A stretch of 64,000 nt of DNA from Calothrix sp. NIES-2100 (GTDB lineage Bacteria > Cyanobacteriota > Cyanobacteriia > Cyanobacteriales > Nostocaceae). This document shows positions 56,978 through 64,000 of this stretch, piece by piece. Location of the stretch: positions 3,120,791 through 3,184,790 of the forward strand of contig NZ_AP018178.1 of the NCBI RefSeq assembly GCF_002368195.1. Direction: 5' to 3'. The notes beneath the pieces are model-generated. The model ran no database searches. It saw nothing but the letters and a program-made list of their open reading frames with translations, and was not told the DNA's origin. A program made the translations under genes and the position numbers. Position 1 is the first letter of the stretch, and each line of letters begins with the position of its first letter.

Positions 56978-58573
56978 TTTCTTCAACTCTTCTTCTGTAA
57001 ACGGATTCTTACCAGCAGTGAGGGAATTAACCCAACCTTGGCGCTGTGATCTCTGCTCAGAATTATTAGACCATTGGATAAATGCTTGGAAATCCTCAAT
57101 CGCGCCTTTTTTATCGCCAGTTAGCGCCCTAGCAAGTCCACGACTATCGCGGATATTTCCATCTTTGGGTGCAAGGGTAACGGCTTTTTCACAGGCAAAC
57201 ATCACATCAGCTGCATATCCATGCAAGCTACCATCTTTACACAGGCTATTCCAATCTTCAGCAGAGATTTCTAGTTTTGGGTCGAGTTTTTCAGATTCAG
57301 CATAGGCTGCAATGGCTTTTTTGACATCTCCTTTGCTGGCTAGTTCTTTACCCTGAAACAGCAGAGAGGGAACTTTTGCTTTCGTCTCTGGATTAATAAC
57401 TAATTCAGGATTCCATTCCTTAGCTTGTTTAAACTTGGCAACTGCTTTCTCAAATTCACCTGCACTAGCTAACTTCTCACCTTGGGTAACTAAAGTAAGC
57501 GCTGCTGCCATTAGCATAGACTTGTTTTGGCATAGTTGTAATTCTGCTAAAGTCTCAGGATGATTAGGTAAATAATCTTGCAGCCAATTACAGCCCAAAA
57601 CCACAAGATTATTTAAATCCAAATTCCAGAGAATTACCGTCTTGTCATCACTAGCAGAAGCGATCGCCTTTCCGTCGGGGGAGAAGCTGACGCTAGAAAC
57701 CCAAGCGCTATGACCTTTAAAGGTTTTGAGTTCTTTGCCTTCTATACTCCAGAGTTTGATTGTCCCATCACCACTAGCAGAAGCGATCGCCTTTCCGTCG
57801 GGGGAGAAGCTGACGCTAGAAACCCAAGCGCTATGACCTTTAAAGGTTTTGAGTTCTATGCCATCTAAACTCCAGAGTTTGATTGTCTTATCATAACTAG
57901 CAGAAGCGATCGCCTTTCCGTCGGGGGAGAAGCTGACGCTAGTAACCTCAGCGCTATGACCTTTAAAGGTTTTGAGTTCTTTGCCTTCTATACTCCAGAG
58001 TTTGATAGTCTTATCACCACTAGCAGAAGCGATCGCCTGACCGTCGGGGGAGAAGCTGACGCTAGAAACCTGGTCGCTATGACCTTTAAAGGTTTTGAGT
58101 TCTTTGCCTTCTAAACTCCAGAGTTTGATTGTCTTATCAGCACTAGCAGAAGCGATCGCCTTTCCGTCGGGGGAGAAGCTGACGCTAGTAACCGGGGCGT
58201 TAAAGGTTTTAAGTTCTTTGCCTTCTAAACTCCAGAGTTTGATCGTCCCGTCACCACTAGCAGAAGCGATCGCCTTTCCGTCGGGGGAGAAGCTGACGCT
58301 AGTAACCTCAGCGCTATGACCTTTCAAGGTTTTGAGTTCTTTGCCTTCTAAACTCCAAAGTTTGATTGTCTTATCAGCACTAGCAGAAGCGATCGCCTGA
58401 CCGTCGGGGGAGAAGCTGACGCTAGTAACCTCAGCGCTATGACCTTTCAAGGTTTTGAGTTCTTTGCCTTCTAAACTCCAGAGTTTGATTGTCTTATCAG
58501 CACTAGCAGAAGCGATCGCCTGACCGTCGGGGGAGAAGCTGACGCTAGTAACCTCAGCGCTATGACCTTTCAA
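56963..58573 (-). CDS. C-terminal part of a WD40-STAND protein (after frameshift): WD40 repeats plus TPR tail
   Basis: This is the second half of the gene that starts at 61980, separated from it by a one-base loss near 58652-58655. It has eight or so WD40 repeats of 41 residues (SVSFSPDGQAIASASADKTI then KLWSLEGKELKT). A helical region with TPR-like repeats follows (GEKLASAGEFEKAVAKFKQA, ASKGDVKKAIAAYAESEKL, ARALTGDKKGAIEDFQAF). WD40 repeats form beta-propellers that in STAND proteins act as the sensor holding the ATPase off. Alone, this piece lacks the ATPase. Its ATG at 58573 is just a Met or GTG-like codon inside a repeat, not a natural start. Confidence 0.8.
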   Translation of the reverse strand: MKGHSAEVTSVSFSPDGQAIASASADKTIKLWSLEGKELKTLKGHSAEVTSVSFSPDGQAIASASADKTIKLWSLEGKELKTLKGHSAEVTSVSFSPDGKAIASASGDGTIKLWSLEGKELKTFNAPVTSVSFSPDGKAIASASADKTIKLWSLEGKELKTFKGHSDQVSSVSFSPDGQAIASASGDKTIKLWSIEGKELKTFKGHSAEVTSVSFSPDGKAIASASYDKTIKLWSLDGIELKTFKGHSAWVSSVSFSPDGKAIASASGDGTIKLWSIEGKELKTFKGHSAWVSSVSFSPDGKAIASASDDKTVILWNLDLNNLVVLGCNWLQDYLPNHPETLAELQLCQNKSMLMAAALTLVTQGEKLASAGEFEKAVAKFKQAKEWNPELVINPETKAKVPSLLFQGKELASKGDVKKAIAAYAESEKLDPKLEISAEDWNSLCKDGSLHGYAADVMFACEKAVTLAPKDGNIRDSRGLARALTGDKKGAIEDFQAFIQWSNNSEQRSQRQGWVNSLTAGKNPFTEEELKKLRQP

Positions 58574-58840
58574 GGTTTTGAGTTCTTTGCCTTCTAAACT
58601 CCAGAGTTTGATTGTCTTATCAGCACTAGCAGAAGCGATCGCCTTTCCGTCGGGGAGAAGCTGACGCTAGAAACCCAAGCGCTATGACCTTTCAAGGTTT
58701 TGAGTTCTTTGCCTTCTAAACTCCAGAGTTTGATTGTCCCATCACCACTAGCAGAAGCGATCGCCTGACCGTCGGGGGAGAAGCTGACGCTAGTAACCGA
58801 ATCGCTATGACCTTTAAAGGTTTTGAGTTCTATGTCTTTT
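57600..58840 (-). repeat. Ten near-identical 123-bp WD40 units
   Basis: The landmark CGATCGCC recurs at 57661, 57784, 57907, 58030, 58153, 58267, 58390, 58513, 58636 and 58758. Spacing is 123 bases except 114 (three codons missing from one unit) and 122 (the frameshift unit). High identity between units shows recent duplication or gene conversion, so unit number and sequence can change readily. Confidence 0.9.
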
Positions 58841-61800
58841 CTTCCATATACTGCTTGCCGCAATGCCACTATAACTTGAGTTTTAGTATCTGGTGATAGC
58901 AAAAATTTTTGTGTTTTTTGCAGCTTCCCTGCTGCTTTTACACTTTCAATTAAGGTTTCTCTATCTTGTTCTGAGGCAAATAGCGCTTCACTAGAGGTAC
59001 TGATCAGGTTAATTTGGGCATTAATATTAGCAACAAATGATTGCCAGCCAAATATCCCAGCGAGAATTGTTAATGTTGTCAAGCCCAAACCTGCTAAATA
59101 AGCTTCGCGCAATTTCTGTTTTAAAACTTGATTTAATCTTGCTTCTGCCAATTTGCGCTGTTCTTTTTCTCTTTCTAATTCTGCCAGTAATTCAGCACCC
59201 CGTTGTTGGCGAATAAAAGCCACAAGATAATCATGAACTAGCTGATAGCGGTCAGCCGGAGATTGGGGAATTAAAAATACTACCCCTGATGTCACTAAAA
59301 TTTCTAATACCAAATCTAATTTATCGACTTCTGCTGCTAAAGCTGCTACTAACTCAGCTTTAGTTTTTAAAGGGCGAGTATTATTTTCATCTGTGAGCAA
59401 ATACAAAACTAACTGGGCTGCACGTTCATTTTCTGCACCACAATCTTTAACTATTGCCTCTAAAAATCTCTCAACTAATTTATCTTTCAGTCCACTTTGC
59501 TGATATTGCTCTAGTGTTGTGATATTTTCTGCTTGCAATTGTGCCCCAACAACTTGCAACTCAATTGGGCGGACTTCCTGCAATTCGCCGGCTAAATCTC
59601 TAACTAATTCATCTATTAGTGCAGGCTCTAAATAAAAAGACCTTTCTGTTAAATCTTGAATAACTACTTTAGCTGCTGAGGGTGTAAAATTACCAAAAGT
59701 ATAGCGAAATTTTTTATTAAGAATATCCTGTTCAGTAACTTCCAGGTTAGTCAGGCGATCGCATTCTAATAAATAATGTAAATAATCTTCCCGCAGTGAT
59801 AATATTACCTTCACATAAGGTAAATGAAAATCATCTAAACAATAATGTAAAAAATCCCAGAAATTTTTGCGTTCAACTGGGTTAGGACAATTAAAGAAAA
59901 ATTCCTCAAACTGGTCAAAAACTAAAACAGTCACCAACCTACGCTCAACATTTCCCCGCAATTCCTCAATAATTCCCCCTTGTCCCCCCTGTCCCCTTTG
60001 TCCCCCCTCTCCCCCTTCTCCTCCCCCCTCTCCTTCTCCTACCCCCCTCCTCGCTTGCGGGGAGGGGCTGGGGGTGGGGTGCAACAACATCCCCAACTCC
60101 CCCACCCAATCTGTATAAATTTGCACCACCACAGGCAAAATATTCCGACCATCAAATACAGTAATTTGATGCAATGCTGGTAATAATCCCGCCGTCAATA
60201 AAGAACTTTTACCAACACCGGATTGTCCATGAATAACAATCAATTTTTGGTCATCGCGGCTAATGCGTTCAATTAATTTATCAACATCATATTTGCGCCC
60301 ATAAGCAACTATTTCTTGAGCAATAGTTCCGGCTTCAGACTCTATCCGTAAAACAGAGTTATTTAATTCATCTGAGCTAACTAAAGCCGGATGAATTACT
60401 TGTTTTTGAGACTGCAATCTACCCGCACCAATAAAAGCCCGTAAACCATATTGCTGTTCAATAGAACTTTGCTCTTGTTTGAGATGAAATGCTTTTAAAT
60501 ATTGATGTTGTTCAAAATATAATTTTCTTACTTCATCTAATATGCGAATATATAGTTTAGGATTATACTCAGGCTTACATTCACTTTTAGCAATTTCTAA
60601 ATCATTGAGGGCTGCTTGTGCCTGTCCCAGATGGCGTTTACTTTGAGCTAGTAATAATAAATGCCAACTCCTATAATATTGAATCGCCCAATTATCAAGA
60701 AAGGCAGAGGGCAGAGTCTGGGAGGCAGAAGGAATACTGCTCTGTGCCTCCGGCGCACTTCGACTCCGCTCAGTGCGCGGCTTGCCTTTTTCAATGTCTA
60801 GGTGAGAAGTTTGGGCAATTTTATTAATCGCTATTTCTGCATATTCTTGGGCTTTTTGCCATTGCAATTTAGCCAGCGCTACCTCAGCTAAAGTAGCATA
60901 AGCATTAGCCAATCTAATCGGCTGGTAATATTTGGTGTGTAAGATAATAGCATCTTTAGCCAGTTTTTCAAGCCTATCCCACTCTCCCAATTGTTGCAGA
61001 ACTTCCCCTAAGGAATTGATAAAATTAGCTGCTAGATCGGGACGATTGGCTTTTTGCAATCTTTTAATACATCGCTGATAATAATTGCGGGCGCAGCGAC
61101 AAGCTTTATCATATTCCGCCCGATGTAAAACTGCATATCTCCGCCACCATAAACCAAGATAAAATAGGATACAAGCTTGCTTTTGTAAATTTCTTTGAAT
61201 TAAATCTGCCGATGCTCGATGATGAACTTCATCAATATATTGCTGCCAGCACAATGCTAAACTCTGTCTATAAAGTTCACGGGACTCTTCCATTTGATTT
61301 TTAGCATAAGCATCACGCCCTAAAATAAATTTCTGGCTAGCGGCTATTTCTAGTTGTTCACACCCACGCTTTTGCAATTCCTGTAATGCTGACTCAATTT
61401 CAAAGCGTTTCCCTGCAACCATTCCCAAGTTAAGCGCCGCATTATCAAGAAATTGATCGGCTCCAACAGCTAAGATTTTAGTGAATATTTCCTCCGCTTC
61501 TTGGTTGAGAAAATGTAATAATTCCGAAGTAGCGATCGCCAACCGAATCGGTACAGCAGCATAAGTATAAAAATCTGGTGCTAACTTGATCAGCTTTTGC
61601 AGCACCAAATCATTAACCCACAACACCAAAGGGAAAGGAAAATCGTGCAAGAAATCATCCCGCAAGCGATTTATCCCCACCAAAAAATCATCTAATTTTT
61701 TGACTGACTCGATCCCAAATACCATGACAGCGTTTGGTGTTGATGAACCAATAGCATCTGTCATGGTAGAATAAAGGCTATTTTCGGAATTTTGCAGCTT

Positions 61801-61980
61801 AATTGCGAAAATCTCTAACCCAGAATCCTGTCGGACTTGGGCTAATATCTGTTCTTGGATACCGCCATAATTACAGCGGATTAAAATTAGCGAAAATCGT
61901 CCTTGAGCATGGATAATAGCTCTAACGAGAGTAGAAAGCGATCGCTCATTTTGAGCAGTGATATCATCGGGGTTTGTCAT
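58594..61980 (-). CDS. STAND ATPase with TPRs, transmembrane helix and start of WD40 propeller (frameshifted)
   Basis: The 1128-codon first part. Order: an N-terminal alpha/beta domain (about 15-165, ALIHAQGRFSLILIRC-like start then VMVFGIESVKKLDDFLVGIN); TPR-like helices (180-530); a P-loop ATPase with VIHGQSGVGKSSLLTAGLLP (about 575-594) and Walker B TVLVFDQFEEFFF (about 684); a winged-helix-like region ending LVHDYLVAFIRQ; a coiled coil; a transmembrane helix (about 956-982); then WD40 units. In the second WD40 unit a G5 is G4 and the frame ends after SVSFSPTERRS. The intact protein would be about 1670 residues. STAND proteins of this type are signalling switches often found in defence. 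Two low-complexity repeat insertions lie inside (59976-60085, 60702-60786). Confidence 0.8.
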   Translation of the reverse strand: MTNPDDITAQNERSLSTLVRAIIHAQGRFSLILIRCNYGGIQEQILAQVRQDSGLEIFAIKLQNSENSLYSTMTDAIGSSTPNAVMVFGIESVKKLDDFLVGINRLRDDFLHDFPFPLVLWVNDLVLQKLIKLAPDFYTYAAVPIRLAIATSELLHFLNQEAEEIFTKILAVGADQFLDNAALNLGMVAGKRFEIESALQELQKRGCEQLEIAASQKFILGRDAYAKNQMEESRELYRQSLALCWQQYIDEVHHRASADLIQRNLQKQACILFYLGLWWRRYAVLHRAEYDKACRCARNYYQRCIKRLQKANRPDLAANFINSLGEVLQQLGEWDRLEKLAKDAIILHTKYYQPIRLANAYATLAEVALAKLQWQKAQEYAEIAINKIAQTSHLDIEKGKPRTERSRSAPEAQSSIPSASQTLPSAFLDNWAIQYYRSWHLLLLAQSKRHLGQAQAALNDLEIAKSECKPEYNPKLYIRILDEVRKLYFEQHQYLKAFHLKQEQSSIEQQYGLRAFIGAGRLQSQKQVIHPALVSSDELNNSVLRIESEAGTIAQEIVAYGRKYDVDKLIERISRDDQKLIVIHGQSGVGKSSLLTAGLLPALHQITVFDGRNILPVVVQIYTDWVGELGMLLHPTPSPSPQARRGVGEGEGGGEGGEGGQRGQGGQGGIIEELRGNVERRLVTVLVFDQFEEFFFNCPNPVERKNFWDFLHYCLDDFHLPYVKVILSLREDYLHYLLECDRLTNLEVTEQDILNKKFRYTFGNFTPSAAKVVIQDLTERSFYLEPALIDELVRDLAGELQEVRPIELQVVGAQLQAENITTLEQYQQSGLKDKLVERFLEAIVKDCGAENERAAQLVLYLLTDENNTRPLKTKAELVAALAAEVDKLDLVLEILVTSGVVFLIPQSPADRYQLVHDYLVAFIRQQRGAELLAELEREKEQRKLAEARLNQVLKQKLREAYLAGLGLTTLTILAGIFGWQSFVANINAQINLISTSSEALFASEQDRETLIESVKAAGKLQKTQKFLLSPDTKTQVIVALRQAVYGRKDIELKTFKGHSDSVTSVSFSPDGQAIASASGDGTIKLWSLEGKELKTLKGHSAWVSSVSFSPTERRSLLLVLIRQSNSGV
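59976..60085. repeat. Low-complexity repeat inserted in frame in the STAND gene
   Basis: A C/G-asymmetric tract (CCCCCTGTCCCC, CTCCCCCCTCTCC) plus a palindromic GGGGAGGGGCTGGGGGTGGG part adds about 37 Gly/Glu/Arg-rich residues (GEGGGEGGEGGQRGQGGQGG) next to the Walker B strand. It is the same kind of sequence that fills intergenic regions in this genome, here kept in frame. Confidence 0.75.
60702..60786. repeat. Palindromic repeat inserted in frame in the TPR part of the STAND gene
   Basis: It contains GCGCACTTCGACTCCGCTCA followed by GTGCGC, a hairpin akin to the GC-rich units after ndk. It adds about 28 residues (KPRTERSRSAPEAQSSIPSA) between TPR helices. The flanking TPR pattern (YAEIAINKIAQTS ... 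NWAIQYYRSWHL) makes the inserted character plain. Confidence 0.7.
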
Positions 61981-62026
61981 TTGTTATTTGTCATTTGTCA
62001 TTGGTCATTGGTCATTTGTTATTTCT
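61981..62026. repeat. STRR of TCATTTG/TCATTGG units in front of the STAND gene
   Basis: About six heptamers directly precede, and partly include, the ATG of the STAND gene. There is no Shine-Dalgarno, so translation from this ATG may be weak. Confidence 0.7.
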
Positions 62027-62059
62027 TTGCGTCCCCGCGTCTGTTTATTCTTCTTCCCT

Positions 62060-62266
62060 CATCTAAACCACATCTATTTTGAGAACCATAGTTTTAAAAG
62101 TAGTGGGAGCATCTTGCTCCCTGATCTTAGTAGCGGGCTTTGAGTCCCGCACTACTCCAGAGAATCTCTGGTTTTGTTGGGTTACCCTGCGGGAAGCCGC
62201 TCCGGGTCTATGCAAAGCCTCAACCCAACCTACAAATGTAGAAAGCGATCGCTCATTTTGAGCAGT
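62060..62266. repeat. Dispersed repeats and a duplicated scrap of the STAND gene start
   Basis: Bases about 62098-62235 are GC-rich dispersed repeats with several short inverted repeats (for example CCAGAGAATCTCTGG). Bases 62238-62266 repeat the 5' coding end of the STAND gene (the reverse complement encodes TAQNERSLST), duplicating 61936-61964. Confidence 0.6.
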
Positions 62267-62506
62267 TAGAGGCTGTTTGAAAAGTAATTGGCTGTGATTT
62301 TAAGCACTGCTTGATCCCCCCTAGCCCCCCTTAAAAAGGCTACGGTGTACACACAAGTCTCATAACCTAGCCCCACAACGTTTTGATCCCCCCAACCCCC
62401 CTTTTCAAGGGGGGCAAAAACTCTTAAAGTCCCCCTTTTTAAGGGGGATTTAGGGGGATCTATAATGTTTTGCTACCAAGCAGAGGACTTTTAAAACATC
62501 CTCTTA
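62267..62506. mobile_element. MITE with TIR GAGG(C/A)TGTTT(G/T)AAAAGT inserted at TA
   Basis: The ends 62269-62285 and the reverse complement of 62487-62503 match with two differences and are flanked by TA. The interior has large palindromic tracts (GATCCCCCCAACCCCCCTTT, later AAGGGGGATTTAGGGGGATC) and no transposase. The related sequence at about 61936-61972 serves as an empty site: without the element, the flanks join to give GAGCAGTTACATCATCGGGG beside GAGCAGTGATATCATCGGGG, equal in length. This confirms insertion at a single TA. Confidence 0.8.
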
Positions 62507-62535
62507 CATCATCGGGGTTGATTGGCTGACTCATA
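62507..62535 (-). pseudogene. Original start of the STAND gene, cut off by the MITE
   Basis: The reverse complement reads ATG AGT CAG CCA ATC AAC CCC GAT GAT (MSQPINPDD), matching NPDD near the start of the present STAND protein (MTNPDDITAQNERS). Its ATG overlaps the stop of the ATPase gene as ATGA. Beyond the MITE the codons go on as TAQNERSLST. So the STAND gene once began here, coupled to the ATPase gene. Confidence 0.7.
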
Positions 62536-63847
62536 CCTGAAATTGCTTTGCTTCAGCTAAGACAGGATTGATCCCAAACCAGCGCCCTTGTTGATCCTGA
62601 TATTCAAAGACAAACAAGCTGCGTAATAAAATTTGATAGTCAACTTCTCCGCTAACGCTTTGTTTCTGCACTACTAACCGCAGTATATCCCATTCGTAAT
62701 CTGTAATTGCTAATACTAGACCTTCGCGGTATTCGCGGATAGCATTTTCTAAACATTCCCGCGATAAAGGTGGATCTTCTACCTGAAGGCAACTGTAGAG
62801 CAGTCCTAACAAATTGCGCACATGCCCGCCACTAATGCGGCACAGTCTATCTAAAGTTTCAGGTGTATCAAATATTTCTGTAATTAAAGCTAATCTACTG
62901 TCAGGATTCATCCCAGGAAAAGCTCTAGCTAACACCATCTGGCGCAAAAGTGCTAAACCTTGCTCATAGTCGCTGCCATCGCGCAACTGCACCGGCACCA
63001 TTGGTAAAATCTTGGGAGCCATCCCGCCGCCCAAACGATTTTTCAGCGCCTCAATTTCATTGGAGAACATCAACACCAAAGGAATGGTGTAAACTACATG
63101 GCAATTGAGTTTGCGTAACTGCTCACCGCGATCGACAAACAAATATTCAGGTTGCGATCGCCCTGTAGTTTTCGCGCGTGGATCTACCCGATCCAAGTTA
63201 TCAATAATTACCACTAGCCCATTTTTACCCTTAGCTTTGAGTTCCTGCTGGGCACGTTCGAGAACTTCTTGATTAATCGACTCTAAAATATTATTCGTGC
63301 GCGGTTCCAAGTATTGCCTTAAGCGGCTGCGCAGCTTGGGGCTATCTTTGGTTTTCGCCGTAATTTTGGCAATTTTCAGCGGTAAAGAAAGCTCTGCTTC
63401 TGCCTTTACTTCTATCGGTGTTTGCAAAAAATCGATTACTTCATTCAGCAACCCGGTAAAGTAACCAGGGCGAATCTTGATATTAACAGCTTCTAAACTT
63501 TCACTTACTTGGCGTGCGATCGCCAGCATAATATCGGTAACATCCACATCAGCCATATCTAAGTCCTGGGTGGACTCAAAATACACCACATGAAAGTTTT
63601 GCTGCTTTAACTCTACTTCCAGTCGCCGCAATTCTGTAGACTTACCACAACCAATATGCCCAGTAAACAATTGGCAAGTAGGTTTATTTGGCGCAAGGCG
63701 GGTAATCGTTCGCCCCAGGGCTTCAATAACTTTACCACCCCGTACAGAGGCAAAATCAATATAATATTGCCGTTCTTCAGGATTTTCTAAGACCAAAGTC
63801 TTACTAGGATTGCAACTGTCAAAAAATCTTTGTAAATCTAGATTCAT
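62531..63847 (-). CDS. AAA-type P-loop ATPase, operon partner of the STAND gene
   Basis: The protein has 438 residues from the ATG at 63847, where GGAAG lies eight bases upstream; a longer frame would only translate the STRR tract (MPNAQCPMP). Walker A is FTGHIGCGKSTELRRLEVEL (about 60-79), Walker B LVVIIDNLDRVDP (about 211-223), followed by a sensor-like VVYTIPLVLMF and a C-terminal helical/winged region (LDRLCRISGGHVRNLLGLLY, then YEWDILRLVVQKQSV). It resembles the AAA ATPases that accompany STAND or NACHT proteins in cyanobacteria, perhaps as assembly or sensing partner. Its stop overlaps by ATGA the original start of the STAND gene, so the two were translated together. Confidence 0.8.
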   Translation of the reverse strand: MNLDLQRFFDSCNPSKTLVLENPEERQYYIDFASVRGGKVIEALGRTITRLAPNKPTCQLFTGHIGCGKSTELRRLEVELKQQNFHVVYFESTQDLDMADVDVTDIMLAIARQVSESLEAVNIKIRPGYFTGLLNEVIDFLQTPIEVKAEAELSLPLKIAKITAKTKDSPKLRSRLRQYLEPRTNNILESINQEVLERAQQELKAKGKNGLVVIIDNLDRVDPRAKTTGRSQPEYLFVDRGEQLRKLNCHVVYTIPLVLMFSNEIEALKNRLGGGMAPKILPMVPVQLRDGSDYEQGLALLRQMVLARAFPGMNPDSRLALITEIFDTPETLDRLCRISGGHVRNLLGLLYSCLQVEDPPLSRECLENAIREYREGLVLAITDYEWDILRLVVQKQSVSGEVDYQILLRSLFVFEYQDQQGRWFGINPVLAEAKQFQV

Positions 63848-63863
63848 AGAAAGTCTTCCGACT

Positions 63864-63897
63864 TGGGGCATTGGGCATTGGGCATTGGGCATTGAGA
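63864..63897. repeat. STRR: four to five GGGCATT units
   Basis: The heptamer GGGCATT repeats just upstream of the ATPase gene, ending about 17 bases before its ATG. The remaining bases to the window end show no gene. Confidence 0.75.
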
Positions 63898-64000
63898 TTC
63901 TTTCTCGATGCCCCACGCCCGTGACATATCACTCCCTTTGACGGGTAGGACGAGCTTAAAGATTAATTTAATATGTCCGTAAAATTAACAGCTATTTTTT

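Noticed and set aside
57600..58840. CRISPR or satellite array
   Set aside because: Regular 123-base spacing reflects coding WD40 units without unique spacers.

Overview
The window comes from a filamentous cyanobacterium, most likely a heterocyst-forming one of the Nostoc/Calothrix type. The signs are very frequent HIP1 octamers (GCGATCGC), heptanucleotide tandem repeats (STRR) between genes, several families of palindromic dispersed repeats and TA-flanked MITE-like elements, and typically cyanobacterial housekeeping genes (nadB, pdxH, scpA, speA, ndk). There is no rRNA, no convincing tRNA and no CRISPR array.

Layout. (1) 1-12.3 kb is core chromosome: the end of nadB, small secreted or anchored proteins, a TPR protein, a DUF3153-like lipoprotein, pdxH, an AI-2E/PerM-type permease, scpA, a nucleotide-sugar pyrophosphorylase, speA, ndk and a TerC-family membrane protein. 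These are separated by repeat-rich spacers. (2) 12.4-15.5 kb and 18.1-20.8 kb are decayed accessory DNA: a tyrosine-recombinase tail, a frameshifted coiled-coil gene, small plasmid- or phage-like ORFs, two dead transposases (IS5 and IS982 types), a CHAT-domain tail, and an XRE repressor flanked by a matching operator palindrome on both sides. (3) 15.7-18.1 kb holds a HEAT-repeat/membrane/NACHT-like STAND ATPase. (4) 20.7-27.5 kb looks like a conflict or regulated-death locus: a membrane pentapeptide-repeat protein, a trypsin-like protease with three LamG domains and a 10-G tract near its start, and a compact CHAT (caspase-like) protease. The first and third share an unusual glycine/serine/asparagine motif that could be a homotypic signalling or amyloid-type module. 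(5) 27.5-29.3 kb contains several pseudogenes, some of them ParB/plasmid-like. (6) 29.3-54.2 kb is one 24.9-kb gene for an 8284-residue surface or secreted protein: DUF4347, PA14, Calx-beta, PPC, FG-GAP, beta-propeller, discoidin-like and LamG modules, about 19-20 copies of a roughly 100-residue repeat I cannot name, RTX calcium repeats, two tandem periplasmic-binding-protein-like domains, and a DUF4114-like end. (7) 54.7-64 kb is again conflict-type: an IS5 remnant fused to a TPR-CHAT gene cut at both ends, then a STAND ATPase with ten WD40 repeats (broken by one base) and its upstream AAA-type ATPase. That pair was once joined by an ATGA overlap, later split by a MITE.

The core genes are ordinary. 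The interest lies in the density of STAND/CHAT/trypsin/pentapeptide modules, intact and decayed, on both sides of the giant adhesin-like gene, and in how mobile repeats have edited them. All function calls are from reading motifs; no database search was possible.
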